A DNA stretch of 64,000 nt from CAZSMC01 sp964607755 (GTDB taxonomy: Bacteria > Zhuqueibacterota > Zhuqueibacteria > Residuimicrobiales > Krinioviventaceae). The position numbers and the translations under genes are program-made. Of the stretch, positions 26,930 to 36,778 are shown piece after piece. The DNA is taken from assembly GCA_964607755.1 (NCBI GenBank), contig CAZSMC010000001.1, forward strand, positions 124,001 to 188,000, given 5' to 3'. Within the stretch, counting starts at the first letter, position 1; the number at the start of each line of letters is the position of its first letter. The notes beneath the pieces were generated by a model. The model was given only the letters and a program-made list of their open reading frames with translations. It made no database searches and was not told the origin of the DNA.

Positions 26930-28315
26930 GTGACAGAAACAGCACAAAAACCGCAGATACTCATCGTCGATGATGACAAAAATATATGCAAAATGATCGA
27001 AGCCAGTCTTCGCAAGGAACGCAAATATGATATCAAAACAGCGTTGAGCGGCGAAGCCTGCCTGAAAATGATTCGCGAAGAATTGCCGGATCTTGTTCTG
27101 GTTGATATTCAGATGCCTGGCATTGACGGGATTGAAACGCTGCGTAAAATCAAAGAGCTTAATCCCAATCTGCCGGTCATTATGATGACAGCGCACGGCA
27201 CAATCGAGCGCGCGGTCGATTCGATGAAATTGGGTGCCTATGACTTTTTCACAAAGCCATTTTCAAAATACCGTCTTCAGGTGACAGTCCAAAATGCCTT
27301 GCTCAACAGTTCACTTAAAAAAGAAGTGGACGAACTGCGCACCGAATTGAAGGACAAGTATCAATTCGCCAACATTATCGGTGAAAGCGGTGTCATGCAA
27401 GACGTGTTCAAGGCAACCGAAAAAGTCATTGACAGCAATGTAACCGTACTGATTCAGGGTGAGAGCGGCACCGGCAAAGAACTTATCGCCCGAGGAATAC
27501 ATTTTCACTCTCAGAAAAGAGCGGACAAGCCATTTGTTGCGGTGAACTGTTCTGCTTTGCCGGAATCGTTGCTGGAGAGTGAACTGTTTGGCCACGAAAA
27601 GGGCGCGTTTACAGGTGCATCTGGCAGGCGAATCGGCAAATTTGAACAGGCAAACGGCGGAACTATTTTCCTGGATGAAATCGGCTTGATGAGTCCTGCC
27701 ACACAATCAAAAATATTGCGCATTTTGCAGGAGCGGGAATTCGAACGCATCGGCAGCAACGATCTCATAAAAGTTGATGTAAGGATCATCTCTGCGACCA
27801 ATAAAAATCTGGAAGAAGAGATGAAGCAGGGTAACTTTCGCGAAGACTTGTTTTATCGCATCTCTGTGTTTCCGATAAAATTGCCTGCACTTCGGGAACG
27901 TAAGGAAGACATTCCTCACCTGGCTGGCCATTTCCTTAAAAAATATAACGAGCAGGAAGGCAAGTCAATTGAAGGCATTTCCCCGGATGCCCTCGATTTA
28001 TTGATGGCTTATAACTGGCCGGGCAATGTGCGGGAACTTGAAAATGCCATGGAACGCGCTGTCGTGCTCTCAAACGGAAACGAGGTCAAGCCGCATGACT
28101 TGCCGCCGGCCGTTCGTTCGCTTGGCGAAAAACGCATCTATGAATCAGATAATACCCTTTCAACCTGGATCGAAAAGTTGGAAGAGAAAGCATTACGCCA
28201 GGCATTATTAGAGTGTGAAGGCAATATCTCAAAAGCAGCAAAACAGCTCGGTATCGGTCGGGCGACCATTTACAGAAAAGCCAAAAAATATGGTTTGCCC
28301 ATGGTAAAAAGTTGA
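26930..28315 (+). CDS. Sigma-54-dependent response regulator (NtrC family)
   Basis: 461 residues in three domains. The receiver domain (1-125) has acidic pocket DDD and phosphoacceptor Asp59 in LVDIQMPG. The AAA+ sigma-54 activator (about 145-385) has Walker A GESGTGKE (177-184), the sigma-54 contact loop GAFTGA (225-230) and FLDEIG. A Fis-type HTH ends the protein (KAAKQLGIGRATIYRKAKKYG). It therefore activates RpoN promoters after phosphorylation. The start is GTG at 26930 with a GGAG site. No sensor kinase lies next to it, so its partner is encoded elsewhere. A clear terminator follows. Confidence 0.95.
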   Translation: MTETAQKPQILIVDDDKNICKMIEASLRKERKYDIKTALSGEACLKMIREELPDLVLVDIQMPGIDGIETLRKIKELNPNLPVIMMTAHGTIERAVDSMKLGAYDFFTKPFSKYRLQVTVQNALLNSSLKKEVDELRTELKDKYQFANIIGESGVMQDVFKATEKVIDSNVTVLIQGESGTGKELIARGIHFHSQKRADKPFVAVNCSALPESLLESELFGHEKGAFTGASGRRIGKFEQANGGTIFLDEIGLMSPATQSKILRILQEREFERIGSNDLIKVDVRIISATNKNLEEEMKQGNFREDLFYRISVFPIKLPALRERKEDIPHLAGHFLKKYNEQEGKSIEGISPDALDLLMAYNWPGNVRELENAMERAVVLSNGNEVKPHDLPPAVRSLGEKRIYESDNTLSTWIEKLEEKALRQALLECEGNISKAAKQLGIGRATIYRKAKKYGLPMVKS

Positions 28316-28364
28316 CTTTGTATGCCAGAGGGGCGAATCGAGTGGTTTTCATAAATTATTTTGA

Positions 28365-28400
28365 CGAACTGGAACTTGTGCTTTTCCAGTTCGTTTTTTT
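28365..28400 (+). terminator. Rho-independent terminator of the NtrC-type regulator gene
   Basis: A perfect 10-bp stem (28365-28374 with 28384-28393) and a 9-base loop are followed directly by seven T residues. It starts 50 bp after the regulator's stop codon. Confidence 0.9.
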
Positions 28401-28628
28401 ATATGGTAAGAGAATAAATCACTAATAATGATTGTTCTCGTAATTGAAAAGAGTAGAAAACTGGTAATAACACTTACCATTCCGCACTATTAGCCACCTT
28501 TTGCAGAAGTCCAGAAAAGATGTTGTGGCTTCTCCTCCCGTTGTGATTCTCCTGACATGTGAAAACGAAAGAATGGGTATGCGTTGATGCATACCGAATT
28601 TTATTTACCATAAGAAAGGAGGATTATC
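28401..28628. other. Leader region before the lipoprotein gene, with small inverted repeats
   Basis: Together with the preceding terminator this fills the 313-bp gap between genes. It contains a perfect 7-bp hairpin, GGTATGC/GCATACC (28576-28595, 6-base loop), about 33 bp before the next start codon. It also has a spaced repeat, ATGGTAAG (28403-28410) with CTTACCAT (28473-28480). An AAGGAGG site lies at 28616-28622. No sigma-54 -24/-12 element with correct spacing was found. The repeats could be operators, but nothing proves it. Confidence 0.4.
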
Positions 28629-29360
28629 ATGAATTATCAAAAGCTGTTTTGGGGATGGGTTATTGTTGCCTTTCTCATGCTAGTGTTAACTGGCTGCTCG
28701 GAAGAAGATAATCCTGTATCATCACCATCGACGCCGGATCCGCCAACGTTTTCGTTAAAGTCCATTACTATACCTGATAATCTCAAAGGATCATCGGATG
28801 AAATGGCACAAGAAGTTTTGGCCATAGTCGAGGATGCTATGAGCCTTGATAACCCACAGGTATGTTTTGAAAAACCGGATGACTGCGAGGCACTCACTGA
28901 AAAAACCGGAGAATGGGAATATCAATGGTCAGAGGGAAATTTAACAAAAAATCTAAAAATCACTACCAAAGGAGATAGAAACGCCTGGCAATTCTATTTA
29001 GATGGGAAAAGTGATGGGGTCACTTTTAGCAATTTTAAGGCGATGGATGCTGTCCAGCAACGAAACAAAACAAACGGTCATGTACACTTGTTTAAAACGA
29101 ATTCCAACCAAATAGAGATACAATGGGTTTGGTATACGCTTGACAATGGCAATTATCTGTTTACAAAAGAGTCCTTTTCAGAACCCCGGTTTAATCTGGA
29201 AATTACAATTCACCCGGACAACTCTGGCAAAATTGAGCGGTATGTATTAGGGCCAACAGGCAGCATGGTCTATGATGTGCGTTTCACGTGGGAAGAAGAT
29301 GGCTCTGGCGCCTGGTGGGCGTACGATGCCGGTCAACAAAAAGATTACGGCACGTGGTAA
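28629..29360 (+). CDS. Lipoprotein of unknown function
   Basis: 243 residues with a lipoprotein signal peptide and lipobox LTGC (Cys about residue 23). A low-complexity Ser/Pro linker (SSPSTPDPP) follows and then a beta-rich domain with many Trp and aromatic residues. No family was recognised. Near the linker the protein resembles other secreted beta-sandwich lipoproteins of FCB bacteria only in composition. A strong AAGGAGG site and its own terminator show that it is a single-gene unit. Confidence 0.8.
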   Translation: MNYQKLFWGWVIVAFLMLVLTGCSEEDNPVSSPSTPDPPTFSLKSITIPDNLKGSSDEMAQEVLAIVEDAMSLDNPQVCFEKPDDCEALTEKTGEWEYQWSEGNLTKNLKITTKGDRNAWQFYLDGKSDGVTFSNFKAMDAVQQRNKTNGHVHLFKTNSNQIEIQWVWYTLDNGNYLFTKESFSEPRFNLEITIHPDNSGKIERYVLGPTGSMVYDVRFTWEEDGSGAWWAYDAGQQKDYGTW

Positions 29361-29378
29361 CGTAACATTCCGAGCACA

Positions 29379-29409
29379 AGCCGGAGGTCCTCAGGACCTC
29401 CGGCTTTTT
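29379..29409 (+). terminator. Rho-independent terminator of the lipoprotein gene
   Basis: A perfect 12-bp GC-rich stem (29379-29390 with 29394-29405, 3-base loop) is followed by TTTTT. It lies 18 bp after the stop codon and 17 bp before the end of the convergent hflC. Confidence 0.93.
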
Positions 29410-29425
29410 GTTTGTATAACCATCC

Positions 29426-30367
29426 TTATTTTGAAGCTGACTTTAAATATTTCAGATATTCAGAATCCGTGCTCAAGATGAGACTGCCGGTAGAATCAAT
29501 CGTGTTTCGATAAGAGTCCAACGTTTGCCATAGAGAATAAAAATCGGGGTCACGGGAATAAGCATTAGCATAAATCCGTGTTGCTTTGGCATCTGCCTCG
29601 CCTTTGATTTCCTGAGCTGTTCGGTAGGCTTGAGAAGTGATCCTTTGCAGCTCGCGTTCCATTTGTCCTTCAATTTCAGCACGTTGTCCCTGGCCTTCAG
29701 AACGATAAAGCGAAGCGATTCGCTTGCGTTCGGATATCATCCGGTCAAATACTTTTTCTCTCACATTTTCAATATAATTAATTTGCCGGATACGAATATC
29801 CAGTACATCGATGCCATATTGCGGAACCACTTTTTTAACTTCTTCCAGTATGGAGCGAGTAATTTCTCGACGCCCCTTTTCAATTTTTAAAGAGTCCGGT
29901 TCAATGATATTGATATTTTCTTCCGAGATTGCCAATTTGCGATTGGAATTTCTCACGATTTCAATGAGCAGGTTTTCTGAAATAAAATCGCGTGTTATGC
30001 CGTCAATAATATCATCAATCCGGCTCATGGCGTTGCCTTCAGTGCGAACAGACTGGTAGAATTTCAACGCATCAACAATACGCCACCGGGCATAAGTATT
30101 CACCAGGATATACTTTTTATCGGCTGTTGGAATTTGATTCGCATCTCCATCCCATTCCAAAAAACGCTCTTCAAAAAAAGTTGCTTTTTGAATGAATGGC
30201 ATTTTTATATGCAATCCAGCGGCTTTAATAGGCTCACCAATCGGGTCACCAAACTGTGTAATAACAACCTGTTCAGTTTCATCAACAATGTAAAATGCAC
30301 TCGTAAGGACAAGAATAGCGATCACCACGATAAAACCAATGACATACAATTTATTCTTTCTCATCAT
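29426..30367 (-). CDS. hflC: HflC, SPFH-domain membrane protein
   Basis: A 313-residue inner-membrane protein with one N-terminal helix (about 7-27) and a periplasm-facing SPFH/Band-7 domain opening VDETEQVVITQFG. A long helical region EGQGQRAEIEGQM follows. With HflK it forms the large cage around the FtsH protease and modulates its access to membrane substrates. The start overlaps hflK by 4 bp. The C-terminal KATRIYANAYSRDPDFY is typical of HflC. Confidence 0.96.
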   Translation of the reverse strand: MMRKNKLYVIGFIVVIAILVLTSAFYIVDETEQVVITQFGDPIGEPIKAAGLHIKMPFIQKATFFEERFLEWDGDANQIPTADKKYILVNTYARWRIVDALKFYQSVRTEGNAMSRIDDIIDGITRDFISENLLIEIVRNSNRKLAISEENINIIEPDSLKIEKGRREITRSILEEVKKVVPQYGIDVLDIRIRQINYIENVREKVFDRMISERKRIASLYRSEGQGQRAEIEGQMERELQRITSQAYRTAQEIKGEADAKATRIYANAYSRDPDFYSLWQTLDSYRNTIDSTGSLILSTDSEYLKYLKSASK

Positions 30368-31347
30368 TGCACCTCCTTTCTGCCGAGGTCCAGGAGGGGT
30401 AGGAAATTATCCGAATCCTGGTCAATAATATATTTCTTTTTCACTTTTGGCAGAATCTCATTCATTGTTTCCAGATACAGGCGGCGCCGGGTGACATCTT
30501 CTGCTCTGTTATACTCGCGCCACACTGCTTCGAACCGATTTGCATCACCTTCCGCCCGATTGACTCGGTTGGTCGCATATCCCTCCGCCGACTGAATGGT
30601 TTGTTCAGCTTGACCTTTCGCCTTTGGTATGGCGCTATTATAACGTTCCCAGGCTTGGTTGATGATTCGTTCTTTTTCCTGTCGCGCTTCATTGACCTCA
30701 TTGAATGCAGGCTGAACCGGTTCCGGTGGATTGACATCCTGCAGGTTGACCGTGACAATATCGATGCCTGTCTTGTACTCGTCCAATAATTCCTGCATCA
30801 GTTCTGACGCGCGCAAGGCAATTTCCTTACGGGTTAAAATAATCACCTCATCCACACTGCGGTCGCCAACAACCTGTCGCATAATGGCTTCTGAAACATA
30901 GCGAAGGGTCGCTTCCACATTGCGGACATTAAACATGTAGGCGACCGGATCTTTAATCCGGTATTGTACAATCCACTCAACCAAGGCGACATTGAGATCT
31001 CCGGTCAACATCAGAGATTCTATTTCATAATCTCCTTGTGAATACTGAGTTTCAACTCCGGCTCTGACCGTACGAAATCCGAATTCCTGTTTGAACACGC
31101 GCTGGGTTTTTACTTTAGTCACCGACTCGATGCCCCAGGGTAATTTTAGATGAAGTCCGGGTTCTGTTTGTCGAACATACTTTCCGAACCGCTGGATAAT
31201 CCCCACTTCTTCCGCATCCACAGAATAAAAGGAAGAAATGAGGAACCAGATCACAAGCACACCGATGACGATATATAAGAGAGACCGACCTCGAATGTCA
31301 GGCACCTCCACATTTTCGCCACCAATGTTGATTGTACGTTTTTGCAT
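30364..31347 (-). CDS. hflK: HflK, SPFH-domain membrane protein
   Basis: A 327-residue partner of HflC. It has a short cytoplasmic N-terminus without the Gly/Pro-rich leader of E. coli HflK, one membrane helix (about 22-42), and an SPFH domain starting VDAEEVGIIQRFGKYV. Later LQDVNPPEPVQPAFNEV is an HflK hallmark, before the helical repeat region. An AAAGGAG site lies before the ATG. FtsH itself is not in the window. It is 81 bp downstream of glgC on the same strand. Confidence 0.96.
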   Translation of the reverse strand: MQKRTINIGGENVEVPDIRGRSLLYIVIGVLVIWFLISSFYSVDAEEVGIIQRFGKYVRQTEPGLHLKLPWGIESVTKVKTQRVFKQEFGFRTVRAGVETQYSQGDYEIESLMLTGDLNVALVEWIVQYRIKDPVAYMFNVRNVEATLRYVSEAIMRQVVGDRSVDEVIILTRKEIALRASELMQELLDEYKTGIDIVTVNLQDVNPPEPVQPAFNEVNEARQEKERIINQAWERYNSAIPKAKGQAEQTIQSAEGYATNRVNRAEGDANRFEAVWREYNRAEDVTRRRLYLETMNEILPKVKKKYIIDQDSDNFLPLLDLGRKEVQ

Positions 31348-31428
31348 GAGTTCTCCTTTCTGATTTGTTTGCAGCTATTTAATAATGACTAGCTGAAAGA
31401 TAAAAAGTGTTTATGAGAAATTTGTTCA

Positions 31429-32718
31429 TTAAATGACCGTTCCATTTTTTATAACAGCATTTTTCAAGATAACGACAATGCCATCGCGGATAAAAAATCC
31501 CTCTGCCTCACGTTCGCTTTCCTGAACATTATCTTTGTTGATTATTTTTACATTTTCTCCAATGCGGGCATTCTTGTCAATAATAGCGTTTTCGATGAGG
31601 GTGTTCTTGCCGATTCCCACCGGTATATCTCCGCGCTGCAGTTCAGCATCGCGAATTTCCCGTTTTATCAAAAAATCAGCACCCATAAAAAGTGTATTTT
31701 TAATCGTGACATTATCAGAGATATAAGACCGGATACCGATGAGAGAATTTTGAATCAATGATTTACGGATGATACATCCTTCTGATACCAGGGAATGACT
31801 GATTTCGGAATTGATAATTCTGCTGGGTGGTAAAAATCGTTGCCGGGTGAAAATTGGGGCTCCGGGATCGTAAAAACTAAACTCAGGATTCGGCGATCTC
31901 AGCAGTTGCAGATTAGCCCGATAAAAAGCACGAATCGTCCCAATGTCTGCCCAATAGCCATCGAATAAATAGGTTTTTACTTTTTTCTCCTCAATGGCTG
32001 CGGGAATGACTTCTTTACCAAAGTCGGTTTTTTCATGATCCTGGGTCAACAGATCAATCAAAACATCGCGTCTGAAAGCATAAATACCCATTGATGCAAT
32101 ATAGGGTAATTTTTTTGCTTCCTCTTTACTTAATCCCAGTGTGCTGGTATCTACTTGCATGGCTTTTAAAGCATCGCCTTTGGGTTTTTCACTGAATTCT
32201 AGGACATTATTATTTTTGTCAATTTTTAACAGCCCAAAGTCAGGTGCTTTTTCTTCATCTACGGCGAGAACAGGCACAGTAATATCGGCTCCGCTTTCCC
32301 GATGATAATGAATAAATTCATGGTAATCCATCCGATAAAGATGATCTCCGGAAAGGATTAAAAAATCTGTTACTTCAAATCCCTGCAATTGCAGCAGACA
32401 CTGACGAACGGCATCTGCTGTACCCTGAAACCAGTTCTGGTTCTCCGGAGTTTGCTGCGCAGCCAGCACCTCGACAAAACCTTCAGAGAGCGGATCGAAC
32501 CGATAAGTTAAGTGAATATGACGGTTAAGAGAAGCAGAGTTGAACTGGGTGAGAACAAAAATCTTGCGTATTCCGGAATTGATCGAGTTGCTGATCGGGA
32601 TATCAATCAACCGGTACTTGCCGGCAATAGGGACGGCTGGTTTGGCACGTAGCATTGTCAGAGGACGCAGGCGTGTACCCTGACCGCCGCCGAGAATAAT
32701 TGACAAGACGTTTCGCAT
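31429..32718 (-). CDS. glgC: Glucose-1-phosphate adenylyltransferase
   Basis: A 429-residue enzyme making ADP-glucose for glycogen. The nucleotidyltransferase domain has GGGQGTRLRPLT (about 10-21), WFQGTADAVRQ, the metal-binding region LSGDHLYRMDY and FSEKPKG. A left-handed beta-helix forms the C-terminal third, ending GFFIRDGIVVILKNAVIKNG. That ending and the internal motifs are of the cyanobacterial/plant type rather than the enterobacterial type. An 81-residue gene lies 19 bp upstream on the same strand. No other glycogen gene is in the window. Confidence 0.96.
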   Translation of the reverse strand: MRNVLSIILGGGQGTRLRPLTMLRAKPAVPIAGKYRLIDIPISNSINSGIRKIFVLTQFNSASLNRHIHLTYRFDPLSEGFVEVLAAQQTPENQNWFQGTADAVRQCLLQLQGFEVTDFLILSGDHLYRMDYHEFIHYHRESGADITVPVLAVDEEKAPDFGLLKIDKNNNVLEFSEKPKGDALKAMQVDTSTLGLSKEEAKKLPYIASMGIYAFRRDVLIDLLTQDHEKTDFGKEVIPAAIEEKKVKTYLFDGYWADIGTIRAFYRANLQLLRSPNPEFSFYDPGAPIFTRQRFLPPSRIINSEISHSLVSEGCIIRKSLIQNSLIGIRSYISDNVTIKNTLFMGADFLIKREIRDAELQRGDIPVGIGKNTLIENAIIDKNARIGENVKIINKDNVQESEREAEGFFIRDGIVVILKNAVIKNGTVI

Positions 32719-32737
32719 CTTTCACTCGATGTAAATT

Positions 32738-32983
32738 TTAATATTCTTTTTCCCACTGTGAATGAAAAATTTCATAAGCAGCAAGCTTTGCTTTTTGAGT
32801 CACGTGATAAATGCTGCCGTGGCCGGTCCAATCGTTTCCCATGTTTATATATTCGGTTTCTATCAGGTCTTCAAGTTCCTTGATGGTAAAAGAAGGATCC
32901 TGGCGACGACGCATTTCAAGATAGGTTAATGTTGCTTCAAATATCTGATTGTATTTTTGTTTTTTCAGTTCTGTACTATCCAT
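32738..32983 (-). CDS. Small conserved-looking protein of unknown function
   Basis: 81 residues, charged, with predicted helices at both ends and a central IETEYINMGNDWTGHG stretch rich in polar residues. No family recognised. It lies 19 bp upstream of glgC and probably heads the glgC-hflK-hflC transcript. The start codon is ATG at 32983, and the divergent purL starts 127 bp away. Confidence 0.6.
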   Translation of the reverse strand: MDSTELKKQKYNQIFEATLTYLEMRRRQDPSFTIKELEDLIETEYINMGNDWTGHGSIYHVTQKAKLAAYEIFHSQWEKEY

Positions 32984-33109
32984 AATCTTTTTTCTGTTAT
33001 CTTGTTATGTGAATATAATCAGTGACAATACCAAATCCCAATAAAATTTTATTAAATTATTTCTCATTCTTTTCCTCTTGCTTTTACCTTGAATTATCGT
33101 TAAAATTTA

Positions 33110-36001
33110 ATGAAATTTGTAAAATCAAAACAACAGGTAAATATAGTGATTACCAGAATTGAGTGCAGCACAAAACCTGAATACTATGACGCTGAAGGCG
33201 AACGAATAACTGAAGGTGCTTTCGACCTGGGCATCCAAAGAGTCGAAAAAACGCACTCTTTCACCGTTACTTATATCCAGGGAGACATGTCCAAACAGGA
33301 GCAAATTGATATTGCTGAGAAACTCCTTGTCGATCCTGTAACAGAAAATTATGCCATTGATAATCCCTTGAATCGCGATAAAAACGCCTGGTCTGTGGAA
33401 ATCACTTTTAATCGCGGTGTCACGGACATGGTGGCAGGCACTACGCTGAAAGGTATTCAGGATCTGGGAATTGAAACGGTGACAGATGCCAAAACCGCAC
33501 GGCGTTACGAACTTGTCGGCAACCTCAGTTCTGAGGACAAAGAACTCATCACTCAAAAGCTGTTGATGAACAAAGTGACAGAACATGTGGTACAGCCGGG
33601 CGAACATATTTTTATGCCAGCCTCTGAAGATCATTTCGAAATCATTACCGTGCCGTTGCAGCACGCTGATGACGACGAACTTTTACGCTTGAGTCAAGAT
33701 CGCGATCTTTTTTTGAACCTTGAAGAAATGCAGGCCATTCAATCCCATTTTCGCTCGCTCAACCGTGAACCCACTGATGTCGAACTCGAGATGCTCGCCC
33801 AAACTTGGTCGGAACACTGCAGCCACAAAACATTGACCGGTCTTGTGGAATTTAATGGCGAGATTATTGACAATCCGTTAAAACAAACAGTTTTTAAAGT
33901 AACCAAAGAACTTGACAAGCCGTGGTGTTTATCGGTGTTTGAGGATAACGCCGGGGTGATTTCTTTTGATGACAAATACGCCGTTTGCTTTAAAGTCGAA
34001 ACACACAATCATCCATCAGCGATTGAACCTTACGGCGGCGCAAACACCGGACTCGGCGGTGTGATTCGCGATCCCATGGGGACCGGCCACGGCGCCAAAC
34101 CTGTGATCAATACCGATGTGTTCTGTTTCGGCCCGGTGGATGTGGATCATAAAGATGTACCCCAGGGCGTACTGCACCCTAAACGGGTGATGCAAGGTGT
34201 GGTCGCCGGCGTTCGGGATTATGGCAATCGCATGGGCATTCCGACAAGCAACGGAGCTGTCTTTTTTGACAAGCTTTATCTGGGTAATCCTTTGGTCTTT
34301 TGCGGCAATGTCGGCCTCATCCCAAAGAATATGGTGGAAAAAAAAGTCGCTGCCGGGGATTATATCCTTGTCATTGGCGGCAGGACCGGCCGCGATGGTA
34401 TTCATGGCGCTACTGCCTCGTCGGGTGAGCTTCATTCTGAAAGCGAAGAAACCTGGAGCGGTGCGGTGCAAATTGGCAATCCGATTGTGGAGAAAAAACT
34501 CGTCGACACGCTCCTGCAGGCACGCGATCGAAATCTTTATCGGGCGATCACAGATTGCGGTGCCGGCGGACTATCCTCGGCTATCGGAGAACTGGCCGCT
34601 TCTATAGGTGCAGAGGTTGATCTCGAAAAAGTGCCGCTAAAGTACCACGGTCTTACCTATATGGAAATCTGGATTTCCGAAGCCCAGGAACGCATGGTTA
34701 TTTTTGTTCCTCCTGAAAAGGTAGAGCAGGCGCTGTCCCTGTTTGAAAGCGAAGATGTGGAAGCCACAGTAATTGGAAAAACCACGAACGATAAAAAAAT
34801 CCGCCTGAAATACAACAACACGGTTGTAGGTGAACTTGATATGGATTTTTTGCACAATGGCTTGCCGCGCATTACCCGCAAAGCAGAATGGTCTACTCCG
34901 ACGATTATCGAGTCGATATTTGAACGTCCCAACCACTTGACAGAATCGCTTCACAAAATTCTGGCCTCGCCAAATGTGTGCAGCAAGGAATGGGTCATTC
35001 GGCAATACGATCATGAAGTCCAGGCTGGCAGCGTGCTCAAACCGTTGGTTGGCCAGGAAAATGACGGACCCGGAGATGCCAGCATTACACGGCCACTTTT
35101 GAATTCCTACAAAGCCGTTATCCTTGCCAACGGTTTAAATCCACGTTATGGGCTCATCGATCCCTACTGGATGGCAGCTTCGGCCATTGATGAAGCGCTT
35201 CGTAACATCATTGCTGTGGGTGGCCGTTTAGAGCACACGGCCTTGCTGGATAATTTTTGCTGGGGCAATACTAATAAACCGGACCGGCTGGGCAGCCTCA
35301 TGCGCGCAGCACAAGCTTGCTATGATATGGCAAAGGTGTTTAAAACACCGTTTATTTCCGGCAAAGACAGTCTGAACAACGAGTTTCAAATTGCGGGTGA
35401 AACCATATCTATTCCACCTACCCTTCTTATCTCTGCCATTTCAATTATGCAGGATGCGCGCAAAGCAGTGTCCATGGATTTGAAAAACAAAGGCAATTTG
35501 ATTTACATCGTCGGTCTGACGAAAAATGAGATGGGCGGCTCGCATTATTATGCTGTGCATGAAAAATCAAGTGCCCGGGTCCCCAGGGTAGAGCCGCGCA
35601 TGGCAAGACGCATTTTTAGAACTCTGGCTCAGACCACTTTCCAACAACTTGTCCGAGCATGCCATGATTGCTCTGAAGGAGGAATTGGTGTTGCCCTGGC
35701 TGAGATGGCTTTTGCCGGCCATGTTGGCGTAGAGGTTTCACTTAAAAATGTTCCAACACTGGATGAAAAAATAAAAGATGACATCCTTCTCTTTTCCGAA
35801 TCTAACAGTCGCTTTTTGGTAGAAATAGCTCCCAAAAACAGGAAAACGTTTGAAAAAATGATGCACAATGTGCCGCATGCTGAAATCGGCCAAACGACTG
35901 AGGGAACTGAATTGACAATAACAGGTAAAAATACCAACGGTCTGGTAAAAGAAGAACTTGAAAAACTTAAAGAATCCTGGCAACAAACACTCAGGTGGTA
36001 A
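33110..36001 (+). CDS. purL: Phosphoribosylformylglycinamidine synthase, PurS-PurS-PurL fusion
   Basis: 963 residues catalysing the ATP-dependent conversion of FGAR to FGAM in purine synthesis, with glutaminase PurQ supplied separately. Residues ~8-85 and ~90-175 look like two tandem PurS-like ferredoxin folds, covering the role of the stand-alone PurS. The PurL core follows, with WSEHCSHKT, VETHNHPSAIEPYGGANTG, SDGGxG-like DCGAGGLSSA and SGKDSLNNE. It lacks the C-terminal glutaminase of large E. coli PurL. The ATG at 33110 has no good ribosome-binding site, and a -10-like TAAAAT sits almost on it. The GTG at 33147 is an alternative start. purQ follows after 3 bp. Confidence 0.93.
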   Translation: MKFVKSKQQVNIVITRIECSTKPEYYDAEGERITEGAFDLGIQRVEKTHSFTVTYIQGDMSKQEQIDIAEKLLVDPVTENYAIDNPLNRDKNAWSVEITFNRGVTDMVAGTTLKGIQDLGIETVTDAKTARRYELVGNLSSEDKELITQKLLMNKVTEHVVQPGEHIFMPASEDHFEIITVPLQHADDDELLRLSQDRDLFLNLEEMQAIQSHFRSLNREPTDVELEMLAQTWSEHCSHKTLTGLVEFNGEIIDNPLKQTVFKVTKELDKPWCLSVFEDNAGVISFDDKYAVCFKVETHNHPSAIEPYGGANTGLGGVIRDPMGTGHGAKPVINTDVFCFGPVDVDHKDVPQGVLHPKRVMQGVVAGVRDYGNRMGIPTSNGAVFFDKLYLGNPLVFCGNVGLIPKNMVEKKVAAGDYILVIGGRTGRDGIHGATASSGELHSESEETWSGAVQIGNPIVEKKLVDTLLQARDRNLYRAITDCGAGGLSSAIGELAASIGAEVDLEKVPLKYHGLTYMEIWISEAQERMVIFVPPEKVEQALSLFESEDVEATVIGKTTNDKKIRLKYNNTVVGELDMDFLHNGLPRITRKAEWSTPTIIESIFERPNHLTESLHKILASPNVCSKEWVIRQYDHEVQAGSVLKPLVGQENDGPGDASITRPLLNSYKAVILANGLNPRYGLIDPYWMAASAIDEALRNIIAVGGRLEHTALLDNFCWGNTNKPDRLGSLMRAAQACYDMAKVFKTPFISGKDSLNNEFQIAGETISIPPTLLISAISIMQDARKAVSMDLKNKGNLIYIVGLTKNEMGGSHYYAVHEKSSARVPRVEPRMARRIFRTLAQTTFQQLVRACHDCSEGGIGVALAEMAFAGHVGVEVSLKNVPTLDEKIKDDILLFSESNSRFLVEIAPKNRKTFEKMMHNVPHAEIGQTTEGTELTITGKNTNGLVKEELEKLKESWQQTLRW

Positions 36002-36004
36002 CTG

Positions 36005-36778
36005 ATGAATCCACGAGTACTTGTCCTCCGCGCTGCGGGTTCGAATTGCGATTATGAAACAAAACATGCTTTTGATCATGTCGGCGGCAGAGCTGACCTG
36101 GTTCATGTGAACCGGCTTGTTAGCGGGGATGTCAAATTATCCGATTATCAAATTCTGGCCATCCCAGGCGGGTTCACTTACGGTGACGACATTTCCGCCG
36201 GTAAGATTTTGGCCAATGAATTGAAATACAAAATCGCTGATGATTTGCGCGAGTTCCACGAACAACAAAAGTTGATTCTCGGTATCTGCAATGGATTTCA
36301 GGTGTTAATCAAAAGCGGATTGTTGCCGGATGTCAATCTTAATTCTCAACCTAAATTGACCATCACGTATAACGATTCAGGAAAATTCGAAGACCGCTGG
36401 GTTTTTCTGCAGGTCAATGAAACAAAGTGCGTTTTTACTCAAAATATGAAATACCGTGTATATTACCCTGTAGCCCATGCTGAAGGAAAATTTGTAACAC
36501 GTGACAGCGAAACTTTGGCCGCTCTTGAGAAGAATAATCAAATAGTCTTTCAGTATTCGGCGCCTCACGGTGATCTTGCGGAATATCCCTATAATCCGAA
36601 TGGTTCAATGAATAATATTGCCGGAATCTGCGACCAAACAGGACGAATATTGGGCGTCATGCCTCATCCGGAACGTCATCAGGATCCGACAAATAATCCG
36701 TTATGGACGAGATATGGATTAGCCAAAGAAGGTGATGGTGTTATAATTTTTAGAAATGCCGTAAATTATTTTAAATGA
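36005..36778 (+). CDS. purQ: Phosphoribosylformylglycinamidine synthase glutaminase subunit
   Basis: A 257-residue class I glutamine amidotransferase that hydrolyses glutamine and passes ammonia to PurL. The nucleophile Cys lies in GICNGFQ, with the oxyanion strand IPGGFTYGDD before it. The His/Glu of the triad are in MPHPERH near the C-terminus. It follows purL by 3 bp and overlaps the next gene by 4 bp (ATGA). Confidence 0.96.
   Translation: MNPRVLVLRAAGSNCDYETKHAFDHVGGRADLVHVNRLVSGDVKLSDYQILAIPGGFTYGDDISAGKILANELKYKIADDLREFHEQQKLILGICNGFQVLIKSGLLPDVNLNSQPKLTITYNDSGKFEDRWVFLQVNETKCVFTQNMKYRVYYPVAHAEGKFVTRDSETLAALEKNNQIVFQYSAPHGDLAEYPYNPNGSMNNIAGICDQTGRILGVMPHPERHQDPTNNPLWTRYGLAKEGDGVIIFRNAVNYFK

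Noticed and set aside
28401..28628. Sigma-54 promoter for the lipoprotein next to the NtrC-type regulator
   Set aside because: A TGGC-like element occurs near the TTGTG motif, but the GG-to-GC distance is wrong and the GC is absent.
30134..30595. A 153-residue plus-strand open frame across the hflC-hflK junction
   Set aside because: Antisense to two well-identified genes. Rich in Ser, Arg and Phe with no family signature.
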